From contig NZ_JAVFWN010000013.1 in the NCBI RefSeq assembly GCF_030929495.1, positions 124,001 through 188,000 of the forward strand: DNA of 64,000 nt, given 5' to 3'. Shown here piece by piece: positions 53,754-63,362 of this stretch (its first letter is position 1; each line of letters opens with the position of its first letter). The notes under the pieces were generated by a model. It had not been told where the DNA came from. It did no database searches and saw only the letters and a list, made by a program, of their open reading frames with translations. The position numbers and the translations under genes are program-made. The stretch comes from Nocardioides sp. LHD-245 (GTDB lineage Bacteria; Actinomycetota; Actinomycetes; Propionibacteriales; Nocardioidaceae).

Positions 53754-54920
53754 ATGTCCTCAGCACCACGGAGCCCCGGTCGCACCAGCAGGATCGTCGC
53801 GGCGCTGTCCGCCGCCGGCCTGGCCGCAGCCTTGGCCGCCTGCACGACGCCGGCCGAGACCGCGTCCGGCGGCGGAGGCGGCGACGTGCCGCAGGCCGTC
53901 GCCGACAACGTCGCGGCGCACACCGGCCCCGCGGAGGCGTCGTACGACGGCCCGGCCTTCGACGTCAGCGCCCTGCGCGGCAAGACCGTCTGGTGGGTGA
54001 CGCAGTACGCCGGCAACCCGTTCCTCGCCAGCATCGGCCGCAACCTCACCGAGGCGCTCGACAGCGTCGGCGTCGAGGTCACGACCTGTGACGGCAAGGG
54101 CAATCCGGTCGACGCCAACGCCTGCATCCAGCAGGGCATCGCCCAAGGGGCGGATGCGATCCAGGTCGACGGCCCCGAACCGGCGACGTACGCCGAGTCC
54201 CTCACGGCCGCCGAGAAGGCGGGCATCCCCGTCCTCTCCGGCGCCGCGGTCGACGTGACCACGACCGACCTCGCCGCCGGCCTGGCCGGCCAGACCAGCC
54301 AGCCCTTCGGCCTCACCGGTGAGCTCGCCGCCGACTGGATCGTCAAGGACTCCGGCGGCAAGGCCGACGTGCTCTTCCTGACGACCCCCGACGTCGTCGG
54401 CTCGGTCTCGGAGCAGGAGGCGTTCGAGGCGCGGATCGCCGAGACCTGCCCGGACTGCTCGCTCACGGTCAAGGGCGTCACGCTCGCCAACTGGGCCAAC
54501 GACCTCGGCACGACCACCAGCTCCGAGCTCGTGAGGAACCCGGAGATCACCTATGTCGTTCCGGCGTTCGACCCGATGACCCAGTTCACCAACCCGGCGA
54601 TCGCACAGGCCGGTCGCAGCGATCTCAAGGTCGTCACCGTCAACGGCAACCTGCCGTTCCTGCAGGAGCTGGAGAAGGGCTCCCCGATCAAGGCGATGGT
54701 CGGCATCGACCTCGACGCGCTGGCGTGGCTCGAGGCGGACCAGCTGTTGCGGGCGATGGCCGGCGAGGAGACCCTGAGCGGCGTCGTCGCACCCGTGCGG
54801 ATCTTCGACGCGGACAATATCGGCGACCTCGACCTCGCGGCCGAGGCGGCCGACGACGGTTCGTGGTACGCGGGCAGCGGCGCCTACGCCGACCTGTTCG
54901 CCGGTCTCTGGGAGCGGTGA
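53754..54920 (+). CDS. ABC transporter substrate-binding lipoprotein
   Basis: A 388-residue type 1 binding protein with signal peptide and lipobox LAAC (Cys30). A Gly-rich linker follows, then two lobes (VWWVTQYAGNPFLASIGRNL, GADAIQVDGPEPATYAESL). AAGGAG lies 6 nt before the ATG at 53754. Length and extra loops resemble RbsB-like receptors of unknown ligand. The catabolic genes downstream suggest a ketone, polyol or hydroxyacid-type ligand rather than a hexose. Confidence 0.92.
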   Translation: MSSAPRSPGRTSRIVAALSAAGLAAALAACTTPAETASGGGGGDVPQAVADNVAAHTGPAEASYDGPAFDVSALRGKTVWWVTQYAGNPFLASIGRNLTEALDSVGVEVTTCDGKGNPVDANACIQQGIAQGADAIQVDGPEPATYAESLTAAEKAGIPVLSGAAVDVTTTDLAAGLAGQTSQPFGLTGELAADWIVKDSGGKADVLFLTTPDVVGSVSEQEAFEARIAETCPDCSLTVKGVTLANWANDLGTTTSSELVRNPEITYVVPAFDPMTQFTNPAIAQAGRSDLKVVTVNGNLPFLQELEKGSPIKAMVGIDLDALAWLEADQLLRAMAGEETLSGVVAPVRIFDADNIGDLDLAAEAADDGSWYAGSGAYADLFAGLWER

Positions 54921-54925
54921 GTCCG

Positions 54926-56473
54926 ATGGGGGCGGTCATCGAGCTGCGCGACGTGCGCAAGTCGTACGTGCCGGGGGTCCCGGTGCTCCAGGGCGTCGAC
55001 CTCGACGTCCGGGCCGGTGAGGTGACCGCCCTCGTCGGCGCCAACGGCAGTGGCAAGTCCACGCTGGTCAAGATCCTCAGCGGGTACCACGAGCCCGATC
55101 GCGGGTCACGGATCCGCTTCGGCGACCAGGCCATGGAGGGGCACATCCATCCCGGGCAGGCCCGGGCCGCCGGCGTCCGGTTCGTCCACCAGGAGTCGCG
55201 GATGGTCGCCGGCGTCTCGGTGCTGGAGAACCTCCTCACCGACCGGCTCGGCACCGGATCCCTCGGTCGGCTGGACTGGCCGGCCGAGCGGCGCCGGGCC
55301 CAGGCCTTCCTGGACGAGCACGGCATCGCCGTCGACGTCCGCGACGACGCGGGGCGGCTGACACTGGCCGACGCGGCCAAGATCGCGATCGCCCGGGCGG
55401 CCGGATCCGAGAGCGACACGGGCCTACGGGCGCTGATCCTCGACGAGCCCACCGCGGCGCTGGGACGCGACGATGCCGCCGAGATGCTGGACTGGGTGCG
55501 TGCTCTGGCCCGCGGCCGCGGTGTCGGCGTGCTGCTCATCGGGCACCGGCTCGAGGAGATCCTCGCGACCGCGGACCGCGTGGCGGTGCTGCGCAGCGGC
55601 CGGATCGTCGCCGACACGTCCGTCGCCGAGCTCGACCACGACCGGCTGGTCGAGCAGATCGTGGGCCGCGCGATCGAGGCCTACTACCCCGAGCGCGACG
55701 GCGCGACCGGCGCCCCCGTGCTGGAGGTCGGCAACCTGAGCGGTGGCGCCGTGCGGGGAGTCTCGTTCTCCGTCGCGGCAGGGGAGGTGCTGGGCATCAC
55801 CGGGCTCCCGGGCTCCGGTTTCGAGGACGTGCCCTACCTCCTCGTGGACCCCCGATCCGGTGCCCGCGGCGAGCTGACCATCGCCGGCCGCGCGATCGAG
55901 GTGGCGAGGACGCCGGTACGTGCCCGGGTGCAGGCCGGGATCGCGCTCGTGCCGGCCGATCGCAAGCGGCGCGCGCTCGCCACGTCCGTGTCGGTGACCG
56001 GCAACGTCGGGCTGCCGCATCTGCGGCAGTTCCGGAGGTGGGCAGGTCTCAGCGCCCGCGCCGAGCACCGCCTGGCCGACGGGGTGGTGCGCGACTATGC
56101 CGTCTCGCCCACCGACGCCACCGCGATCACCGGCAACCTCAGCGGCGGCAACCAGCAGAAGGTCGTCATCGGCAAGTGGATGTCGACCCGGCCACGGGTG
56201 CTCGTCGTCCACGAGCCCACCCAGGCCGTCGACGTCGGTGCCAAGGCCGAGATATTCAAGCTGCTCGCGGACGCCGCGGCCGACGGCATGGCCGCCGTCA
56301 TCGTCAGCGTCGAGTACGACGACCTCGCCCACCTCTGCGACCGGGTGCTCGTCGTCGGCGCCGGCCGGATCGTCGCCGAGCTCGCCGGCGACGCGCTCGG
56401 CCCCGAGTCGCTCACCACCGCCGCCTACCGCTCGGGGGTCGAACCCCTCCCCGAACCGGCCTCCCTGCGCTGA
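54926..56473 (+). CDS. Sugar-type ABC transporter ATPase with two nucleotide-binding domains
   Basis: A 515-residue double ATPase. Domain 1 has GANGSGKS (38-45) and LILDEPTAAL. Domain 2 lacks a proper Walker A (GLPGSGFED) but has LSGGNQQKV and VLVVHEPTQAVD. The ATG at 54926 has GGTGAG 5 nt upstream; the GTG at 54917 overlapping the preceding stop is the alternative. It energises the importer of this operon. Confidence 0.92.
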   Translation: MGAVIELRDVRKSYVPGVPVLQGVDLDVRAGEVTALVGANGSGKSTLVKILSGYHEPDRGSRIRFGDQAMEGHIHPGQARAAGVRFVHQESRMVAGVSVLENLLTDRLGTGSLGRLDWPAERRRAQAFLDEHGIAVDVRDDAGRLTLADAAKIAIARAAGSESDTGLRALILDEPTAALGRDDAAEMLDWVRALARGRGVGVLLIGHRLEEILATADRVAVLRSGRIVADTSVAELDHDRLVEQIVGRAIEAYYPERDGATGAPVLEVGNLSGGAVRGVSFSVAAGEVLGITGLPGSGFEDVPYLLVDPRSGARGELTIAGRAIEVARTPVRARVQAGIALVPADRKRRALATSVSVTGNVGLPHLRQFRRWAGLSARAEHRLADGVVRDYAVSPTDATAITGNLSGGNQQKVVIGKWMSTRPRVLVVHEPTQAVDVGAKAEIFKLLADAAADGMAAVIVSVEYDDLAHLCDRVLVVGAGRIVAELAGDALGPESLTTAAYRSGVEPLPEPASLR

Positions 56474-56505
56474 ACTAGGAATCGAAGGAAATCCGAGGTA
56501 CCACC

Positions 56506-58662
56506 ATGACCACTCAACACGACACTGGGACCGGCACCAGCCCGGACCTCTACATCGGCGTCGACACCGGCGGCACCTTCACCGACATCGTGGTGATGGA
56601 TGCCGAGGGCGGCGTCTACGCCACCAAGGCGCCCACCACGCCGGACTCTCTCGACGTCGGCGTGTTCGACGCCCTCGCCCTGGTCGCGGAGCACCGCGGC
56701 GAGAGTGTGCGTGAGCTGCTCGGCAAGGTGGTGACCTTCGGCCACGGCACCACCCAGGCGACCAACGCTCTCATCGAGCGCCGCGGCCGGCCGACCGGGC
56801 TGATCACCACGCAGGGGTTCGGCGACACGCTCATCATCCAGCGCCTCATGGGCTTCACGGCCGGCGTGCCGGTCGAGAGGCTCGGCGACTTCAGCGAGCG
56901 GTCCTACCCCGACCCGATCGTGCCGCGCGATCTGATCGCCGAGGTGCCCGAGCGGGTCGACCACGCGGGGCAGGTCGTCGTACCCCTCGACGAGGCGGCG
57001 GTCCGCTCCGAGGTCCAGCGCCTCGTCGACGCGGGCATCAGGTCCTTCGCGGTCTGCCTGCTCTGGTCCTTCCGCAACCCCGCGCACGAGCAGCGGATCG
57101 GCGAGATCGTCCGCGAGTTGGCCGGCCCGTCGGCGTACGTCAGCCTCTCGAGCGAGGTGAACCCGGTCCTCGGTGAGTACGAGCGCACCGCGACCACCGT
57201 CCTCAACAGCTATCTGGGGCCCGTCGTCGAGCGCTACCTCGAGAGCCTCGAGGCACGCCTGCGCACCGAGGGCCTGGCCGGCCGGTTCAGCGTCCTCAAC
57301 AGCATCGGCGGCGTGATGAACGCCCGTGACGCCGCCCAGCGCGGTGTGCTGCTGCTCGGCAGCGGCCCCACCGGTGGCGTCCTCGGCTCGCACCACCTGG
57401 CGGCCCAGCTGGGCCACCGCAACATCATCACGTCCGACATGGGCGGCACGAGCTTCGACGTCGGCCTGGTCGTCGACGGCAAGCCGGTGGTCAAGGCGGT
57501 CACCGAGGTCGCGAAGTACCACGTCGCCACGCCGATGGTCGACATCACCGCGATCGGCGCCGGTGGCGGATCGATCGCGACCGTCGTCAACGGCAAGCTC
57601 CGCGTCGGCCCGGCCAGTGCCGGTTCCTACCCCGGGCCGGTCTGCTATCGGCGTGGCGGCACCCAGGTGACCGTCACCGACGCGGACGTCGCCCTCGGCG
57701 TCATCGACCCCGACAACTTCCTCGGCGGCCGCATGGCGATCGACAAGGCGGCGGCGGAGGAGGCGATCCGCACCCAGATCGCCGAGCCGCTGGGCATCAG
57801 CGTGGTCGAGGCGGCCGCCGGCGTCCGCGAGATCGTCGATGCCCGCATGGCCGACACCCTGCGTGAGCTGACCGTAGGTCGGGGTCACGACCCGCGCGAC
57901 TTCGTCCTCTACGCGTACGGCGGTGCCGGTCCCATGCACTGCGCGGGCTTCGGTGCCGAGCTCGGCGTCGCGTCGATCGTCGTACCCGCGACGTCGATGG
58001 CGCACAGCGCCTACGGCGCCCTGAGCGCCGACATCCACCATGGGGCCGAGCGCTCGGAGTCGCTGCGCAGCTCGCGGGCCAGCGCGGCACCGTGGGAGGA
58101 GTTCGACAGGTCCCACGTCGAGGCGATCTTCAAGGAGCTCGAGGAGGAGGTGCTGGCCAAGCTCGCCGGGGACGACGTCGCCGAGGCCGACACCGTGGTC
58201 GTCCGCTCGGTCGACATGCGCTACCGCAGCCAGACCCACGAGCTGATCATTCCCGTGGCCGGTGACCTCGCCGACCCCGACTGCCTGCACGACCTGGTGC
58301 TGCTCTTCGAGCGCACCTACGAGGAGACCTACGGCAAGGGCTCCGGATTCCGCGAGGCCGGCATCGAGCTGACCACCTTCCGAGTGGCCGGCATCGGCCG
58401 GACGGTCAAGCCGTCCTTCCGGGCGTTCGAGCCCACCCCGGCGACCCGTGCCCGGACCCGTCCGGTCTTCGACGTCCGCGCGGGCAGCTGGCTCGACGCG
58501 GCCGTCACCGACTGGGACGAGATGCAGCCCGACAGCCGGCTCGACGGTCCGGTCGTCGTCGAGCACCCGACCACCACCGTCTACGTCGCCCACGGCCAGC
58601 GGGTCCACGTCGACGCGATCGGCAACCTGCTGATCACGCCCCAGACAGGAGCAGGCGCATGA
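56506..58662 (+). CDS. Hydantoinase A/oxoprolinase-type subunit (carboxylase beta-like)
   Basis: A 718-residue HyuA-family protein with the ATP-binding GVDTGGTFTD (18-27), FGHGTTQATNALIERRG, GSGPTGGV, SDMGGTSFDV and GGAGPMH. GAGG precedes the ATG. The family uses ATP to phosphorylate a carbonyl or enol; in acetone and acetophenone carboxylases the equivalent subunit activates the substrate. Its gene overlaps hyuB (ATGA). The partner's acetone-carboxylase-gamma-like tail favours a carboxylase over a hydantoinase or oxoprolinase. Confidence 0.92.
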   Translation: MTTQHDTGTGTSPDLYIGVDTGGTFTDIVVMDAEGGVYATKAPTTPDSLDVGVFDALALVAEHRGESVRELLGKVVTFGHGTTQATNALIERRGRPTGLITTQGFGDTLIIQRLMGFTAGVPVERLGDFSERSYPDPIVPRDLIAEVPERVDHAGQVVVPLDEAAVRSEVQRLVDAGIRSFAVCLLWSFRNPAHEQRIGEIVRELAGPSAYVSLSSEVNPVLGEYERTATTVLNSYLGPVVERYLESLEARLRTEGLAGRFSVLNSIGGVMNARDAAQRGVLLLGSGPTGGVLGSHHLAAQLGHRNIITSDMGGTSFDVGLVVDGKPVVKAVTEVAKYHVATPMVDITAIGAGGGSIATVVNGKLRVGPASAGSYPGPVCYRRGGTQVTVTDADVALGVIDPDNFLGGRMAIDKAAAEEAIRTQIAEPLGISVVEAAAGVREIVDARMADTLRELTVGRGHDPRDFVLYAYGGAGPMHCAGFGAELGVASIVVPATSMAHSAYGALSADIHHGAERSESLRSSRASAAPWEEFDRSHVEAIFKELEEEVLAKLAGDDVAEADTVVVRSVDMRYRSQTHELIIPVAGDLADPDCLHDLVLLFERTYEETYGKGSGFREAGIELTTFRVAGIGRTVKPSFRAFEPTPATRARTRPVFDVRAGSWLDAAVTDWDEMQPDSRLDGPVVVEHPTTTVYVAHGQRVHVDAIGNLLITPQTGAGA

Positions 58663-60800
58663 GCACCATCACCCTCGACCCGATCACCTTCGAGGTCATC
58701 CGCAACAAGCTCTCGGCGATCACCGAGGAGCAGGCAACCACCCTCAAGAACGTCTCGGGGTCGCCGGTCGTGACCGAGGCCACCGACTTCAACGTCGGCA
58801 TCTACCTCGGTGACGGCTCGGTCGTGACGATGGGCCCCCAGGTGCTCTTCCACTCGGGCTCGATGGCCAGCGTGGTCCGCAACATCATCGCGGACTGCGA
58901 GGAGAACCCGGGGATCTCCGAGGGCGACATGTTCGTGCTGAACGATCCCTACAAGGGCGCGCTGCACCAGATGGACGTCACCTTCGTGGCACCGGTGTTC
59001 GCCGAGGGACGTCGGGTCGCCTGGGTCGGCGCCTGCGCGCACCAGATCGACGTGGGCGGGATGAACTTCGGCAGCTGGAGCCTCGGCGCGCGCGGCATCC
59101 AGGAGGAGGCCATGCTCCTGCCGGGCATCAAGCTCGTCGAGGGTGGCGAGATCCGCAACGACCTGTGGTCGATGCTCATGGGGATGACCCGGATGCCCAC
59201 GACCGTCGGTCTCGACTTCAAGGCGATGATCGCGGCCAACAACGTCGCGGCCGGCCGGCTCACCGAGCTCTTCGAGCGCTACGGCCTCGAGACGGTCCTC
59301 GACGTGATGGGGCACGAGCTCGACCACTCCGAGCGCGAGCTGCGCCAGGTGCTGAGCGCCCTTCCCGACGGCGTCTTCCGTGCCGTCGACTGGATCGAGC
59401 ACGACGGCCACGAGAACAGGCTCTACGAGTTCCGGCTGACCGTGACGAAGACCGGGGACTCCCTGGACTTCGACTTCACCGGTACGTCGGAGCAGGCGCC
59501 CGGCTTCATCAACTGCACCTACTCGGGGCTGGTCGCAGGCGTCTTCACCGCGCTGCTGCCGACCCTGGCGCCCAACCTGCGCTGGAACGAGGGCCTCCTG
59601 CGGCCGGTGTCGATCACCGCACCCCAGGGCACGGTCGCCAACGCGACCTGGCCGGCCCCGGTCTCCAGCGCCACGGTCTCGGCGGTCTGGGTGGTGACGA
59701 ACGTGTCGTTCAGCGCGCTGTCGCGACTCGTCACCACCGCGCCCGAGGTGGCTCGCCACGGGGCCGGTGTGACCAAGGGCTCGATGACCGTCATGGTGCT
59801 CAGCGGGTTGTACCCCGACGGTGATCCCTACGGGAACTTCCTGCTCGACTCCACCGCGGGCGGTGGCGGCGCCTATCGCGACCACGACGGACTGACCGCC
59901 TCCGGGGACTTCTGCGTGCCCCGCCCGGCGATCGCCAACGTCGAGTCCCACGAGGCGGACGGCCAGATCCTCTTCCTCTACCGGGGGATCGTGCCCGACT
60001 CGTCGGGGCCCGGCCGTCAGCGCGGCGGCTCGACCGTGGGCCTCGCCCTCACGCCGCACGGGACCGACCAGCTGCAGGCGATGCTCGTCGGGCACGGCGT
60101 CGAGGTGCCCAACAGCGCCGGCATCTTCGGCGGCATGGAGGGCTCGTGCAACCGCAACGAGCTGCTGCACCGGGTCGACGGCGCCTCGCCGGTGGGCCGG
60201 GTGCACTCCGCCGCCGACCACGCGACGTGGGTGGGCGAGCGGGAGATCATGAACGCCAAGCCCGGCTTCTTCACCCTGCGCCGCGGGGACGCCGTGTCCT
60301 ACAGCTTCCAGGGCGGCGGTGGGTACGGCGACCCGATCGACCGTGAGCCCGGGCTGGTCGCCCACGACGTCGCCACCCGGCAGGTCACCCGGGCCACCGC
60401 CGCGCACATCTACGGCGTGGTGCTCGACGACGCGTTCGCCGTGGACGCGACCGCGACCGCGGCGCGACGGAGCGCGATCCGGACCGAGCGGCTGGGCTCG
60501 GCGCCCGTGGCCGACACCGGAGCCGTCGACGGCGGCGAGGGACGCTGCCTCACGCCCGACCTCCGGGTCGCGGCGAACGGTCACGTGCGCTGCTCGTGCG
60601 GTCACGACCTGGGGGCGGGCCCGGACTGGAAGCGGGCGGCGCACCGGCGCACGGTCCCCGCGGAGGCGCACGGGCCGCTGCTGCGGCTGCACGAGGAGCT
60701 GGAGCTGCGCGAGTACGTCTGCCCGGCCTGCGCCCGGCTGCTGGAGTCGAGCGTGTGCCGTACCGGCGCGGCCGACCTGATCACCTCGGAGCTGACGTGA
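58659..60800 (+). CDS. Hydantoinase B-type subunit fused to an acetone-carboxylase-gamma-like zinc tail
   Basis: A 713-residue protein. Residues 1 to about 600 are a HyuB/AcxB-type large subunit (LDPITFEVIRNKL, GDMFVLNDPYKGALHQMD, QGGGGYGDP). The last 85 residues form a small domain with Cys pairs CSCG and CPAC separated by the PDWKRAAHRRTVP...GPLLRLHEELELREYVCP stretch. This is the pattern of the gamma subunit of acetone carboxylase, which is normally a separate protein. The fusion suggests a two-gene carboxylase that adds CO2 to a ketone-like substrate. It overlaps both neighbours. Confidence 0.88.
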   Translation: MSTITLDPITFEVIRNKLSAITEEQATTLKNVSGSPVVTEATDFNVGIYLGDGSVVTMGPQVLFHSGSMASVVRNIIADCEENPGISEGDMFVLNDPYKGALHQMDVTFVAPVFAEGRRVAWVGACAHQIDVGGMNFGSWSLGARGIQEEAMLLPGIKLVEGGEIRNDLWSMLMGMTRMPTTVGLDFKAMIAANNVAAGRLTELFERYGLETVLDVMGHELDHSERELRQVLSALPDGVFRAVDWIEHDGHENRLYEFRLTVTKTGDSLDFDFTGTSEQAPGFINCTYSGLVAGVFTALLPTLAPNLRWNEGLLRPVSITAPQGTVANATWPAPVSSATVSAVWVVTNVSFSALSRLVTTAPEVARHGAGVTKGSMTVMVLSGLYPDGDPYGNFLLDSTAGGGGAYRDHDGLTASGDFCVPRPAIANVESHEADGQILFLYRGIVPDSSGPGRQRGGSTVGLALTPHGTDQLQAMLVGHGVEVPNSAGIFGGMEGSCNRNELLHRVDGASPVGRVHSAADHATWVGEREIMNAKPGFFTLRRGDAVSYSFQGGGGYGDPIDREPGLVAHDVATRQVTRATAAHIYGVVLDDAFAVDATATAARRSAIRTERLGSAPVADTGAVDGGEGRCLTPDLRVAANGHVRCSCGHDLGAGPDWKRAAHRRTVPAEAHGPLLRLHEELELREYVCPACARLLESSVCRTGAADLITSELT

Positions 60801-61936
60801 CCACGGCGTTCCCTCGGTACGCGGTCCGCACCGAGGTGGTCACCGGGCTCGGCAGCCTGGCGCACCTCGACGCGCTCCTCGCCGGCTTCGGCCACCGCGA
60901 GGTCGCCGTCGTCGCCGACACCGCGCTCGCCGAGGCCGGGGTCCTCGACCGGGTGCTCGCCCAAGCGCCGGAGGCGATCGTCGTCAGCCGCACCCTGGTC
61001 GCCCCGGACCCCGATATCGAGGTGGTCGAGCAGGCGGCCGCCCAGGCCCGGGCGGCGGGCGCCCGCTGCGTCCTCGCCATCGGCGGCGGCTCGGCGCTCG
61101 GCGTCGGCAAGGCGGTCGGGATCCGGTTGACCAACGACCAGCGGATCGACGCCTACGAGGGCCGCGACAAGGTGGGCGAGCAGCCCGCCCCGACGATCGC
61201 CGTACCGACGACGGCCGGCAGCGGCAGCGAGGTCTCCAACGCCCTCGTGCTCCACGAGGCCGGGCGGGACAACGAGATCGTCGTCCGCGGGGAGCTGTGT
61301 GCCCCGCGGGCGGCCGTGCTCGACGCCACCGTGCTGCGCACGCTGCCGCGCAACCCGCTCCTCCACTCGGCTCTCGACGCGCTCTCGCACGCGCTGGAGG
61401 CGCTGTGGGCCCGGGGCGCGAGCTACTTCACCGCCGCCACCGCGATCCAGGCGGCCCGCTCGATCGTCGAGCGGCTGCCGGCCGCGGCGGCGGGCGCCGC
61501 CGACGGCAGCAGTGCCGCGGGCGCCAACGACGAGGTGCTCCAGGAACTGCTCGAGGCGAGCTGCGCGGCCAACATGGCGTGCGGCAACAGCGGTCTCGCC
61601 CTGGTCCACGCGCTGTCGTCATCGCCGTCGGTGCCGGTGCCGCACGGCCTTCAGAACGCCGTCCTGCTGCCGCACGTCGCCCGGTTCAACGCACCCCTGC
61701 TCGCCCCCGAGGCGCGTGCGCTGCTGCCCCTCGTCGAGGCGCTGTACGAGGAGCTGGGGCTGGTCGCCTCCTTCGCCGAGCTCGGCCTCCCCGCCGGCTC
61801 GGTCGACGGGGCGCGGATGCTCGAGGCCAGCGCCCGCAACCCGTTCCGCGACAACAACCTGCGCCCGACCACGGACACCGATCTGGTCGACCTGCTCCGC
61901 GCCGCCGGTGCGGCCTTCCCCGAGGAGAACCGATGA
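60797..61936 (+). CDS. Iron-containing alcohol dehydrogenase/maleylacetate-reductase-like
   Basis: A 379-residue group III dehydrogenase with IGGGSALGVGKAVG, PTTAGSGSEVS, DALSHALEAL (metal His) and VPHGLQNAVLLPH. Family members reduce or oxidise small alcohols, hydroxyacids or maleylacetate with NAD(P). The GTG overlaps the hyuB stop. In this operon it may make the carbonyl compound that the carboxylase uses, or act on its product. Annotation as maleylacetate reductase is possible, but no ring-cleavage enzyme for that route is present. Confidence 0.88.
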   Translation: MTTAFPRYAVRTEVVTGLGSLAHLDALLAGFGHREVAVVADTALAEAGVLDRVLAQAPEAIVVSRTLVAPDPDIEVVEQAAAQARAAGARCVLAIGGGSALGVGKAVGIRLTNDQRIDAYEGRDKVGEQPAPTIAVPTTAGSGSEVSNALVLHEAGRDNEIVVRGELCAPRAAVLDATVLRTLPRNPLLHSALDALSHALEALWARGASYFTAATAIQAARSIVERLPAAAAGAADGSSAAGANDEVLQELLEASCAANMACGNSGLALVHALSSSPSVPVPHGLQNAVLLPHVARFNAPLLAPEARALLPLVEALYEELGLVASFAELGLPAGSVDGARMLEASARNPFRDNNLRPTTDTDLVDLLRAAGAAFPEENR

Positions 61937-62649
61937 CCGACGACCTGCGCACCCAGCTCACCGAGGCCAACCACATCCTCTTCGACCGGGGCGTGCTCGA
62001 CGCGTTCGGGCACGTGAGCGTCCGCTGTGCCGAGCGGCCCGACCGGTTCCTGCTGGCCCGCAACATGGCGCCGGTGCTCGTCACCTCCGACGACGTCCAG
62101 GAGTACGACCTCGACGGCGCCACGAACGACCCCGCGCCGTCGTACCTGGAGCGGTTCATCCACGCTGAGATCTACCGCGCCCGGCCCGACGTCCAGGCCG
62201 TCGTGCACAGTCACTCGGCCTCGGTCATCCCGTTCGGACTGTCGTCGACTCCACTGGTCCCGCTCTTCCACATGGCGGGCTTCCTGGCCGACGGCATCGC
62301 GCGCTTCGAGATCCGGGACCCGGCCGGCGACGCCACCGACCTGCTGGTGCGCGACGCCGCGCTGGGTGCGTCCCTGGCCGCGTCGCTGGGAGAGGCGCCC
62401 TTCGCGCTGATGCGCGGGCACGGCTCGGTCGCCGTCGCTCCCTCGCTCCCGCTCGCCGTCTACCGCGCCGTGTACGCCGAGGAGAACGCCGCGCTCCAGC
62501 TGCGGAGCCTGCCGCTCGCGGACGTCGTCCAGCTCACGGTCGGCGAGGGGCGCGCCGCGGCCGAGACCAATGCCGGACAGGTCGCCCGCGCATGGGACAT
62601 GTGGCGGCGCCTGGCGGCCGTCCGCCACGAGGTGCTTCGCACCGGCTGA
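61933..62649 (+). CDS. Class II aldolase/adducin family protein
   Basis: A 238-residue zinc enzyme with the FGHVSVR motif, Glu73 in YLERFIHAEIY, metal ligands His92 and His94 in VVHSHSASV, and a third His in MRGHGSV. The family cleaves phosphorylated sugars or decarboxylates/epimerises hydroxyacids. It is the last gene of the operon and overlaps the dehydrogenase gene. Its likely task is carbon-carbon cleavage or decarboxylation of the oxidised product. Confidence 0.9.
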   Translation: MTDDLRTQLTEANHILFDRGVLDAFGHVSVRCAERPDRFLLARNMAPVLVTSDDVQEYDLDGATNDPAPSYLERFIHAEIYRARPDVQAVVHSHSASVIPFGLSSTPLVPLFHMAGFLADGIARFEIRDPAGDATDLLVRDAALGASLAASLGEAPFALMRGHGSVAVAPSLPLAVYRAVYAEENAALQLRSLPLADVVQLTVGEGRAAAETNAGQVARAWDMWRRLAAVRHEVLRTG

Positions 62650-62654
62650 GCAGG

Positions 62655-63362
62655 CTAGGCCGACCCGGTCCCCGCCAGCCGTCCGAGCCACTTGCGCAGC
62701 AGGGCGGTCTCGACCTCGCCGAGCGCTTCGTCGGCGCCGGCGAGGGAGTGGAGCAGCCGCTGGGCCAGGGCTGCCCCGTCGTCCGCCTCGCCGGGCGACG
62801 TGCCGGGCAGACCGGTGATCGCCGCGACGGTGGCGTCGCGGATCTGGTCGGCCAGGGCGAGGTCGGGGTCCTCGGCGGTGATGAGGAACAGCGTCACGCC
62901 GACATTGGCCGCCAGCACGTGATCGGCCGCGGCCGCGGCCGGCACGGCCAGCCGGCCCTGCGCCTCGGCCTCCTGGCACAGCCGGAGCAGTGCGGCGTAC
63001 GGAGCGGCGGCGGCGTCCGGCCGCCGCTGGGGGGTGACCTGGCCGTACATCAGCGCGTAGAAGCCGGCGTTGTCGAGGCCGAAGCGGACGTGTGCGTCCC
63101 AGCCGCGCCGGATGTCGTCGATCGGGTCGCCGGTCGGCTCGGTCGCCTGCTTGAGGGCCAGGTAGCTGGCGAAGCCGTACTCGATCACCGCCGCGAGCAG
63201 CCCGTCCTTGCTGCCGAAGAAGTGGTAGAGCGTCGGCAGCTTCACGCCGACCCGGTCGCAGATCGCCCGCAGCGGCACGTCCTGGCCCGGCGCCTCGCTG
63301 ATCAGGGTCGCCGCGGCCTCGAGGAGCTCCTGCCGTGTATCGCTCTTGCGTTCTGCTGTCAC
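62655..63362 (-). CDS. TetR/AcrR family regulator
   Basis: A 235-residue TetR protein with the HTH in VPLRAICDRVGVKLPTLYHFF and a TetR_C-type helical domain. The GTG at 63362 (VTAERKS) is chosen because TetR proteins start about 15 residues before helix 1; upstream starts would translate the operator. It is convergent with the aldolase operon (5-bp gap) and divergent from the SDR at 63430. The repeated ATCGATAC in the gap is the probable operator. Confidence 0.9.
   Translation of the reverse strand: MTAERKSDTRQELLEAAATLISEAPGQDVPLRAICDRVGVKLPTLYHFFGSKDGLLAAVIEYGFASYLALKQATEPTGDPIDDIRRGWDAHVRFGLDNAGFYALMYGQVTPQRRPDAAAAPYAALLRLCQEAEAQGRLAVPAAAAADHVLAANVGVTLFLITAEDPDLALADQIRDATVAAITGLPGTSPGEADDGAALAQRLLHSLAGADEALGEVETALLRKWLGRLAGTGSA

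Noticed and set aside
58581..60692. Long antisense frames opposite hyuA and hyuB
   Set aside because: Same codon-bias artefact; the sense strand carries complete family motifs.
60797..61936. Firm call of maleylacetate reductase
   Set aside because: The protein is of the right superfamily, but no hydroxyquinol or chlorocatechol ring-cleavage gene is present, so only the family name is given.
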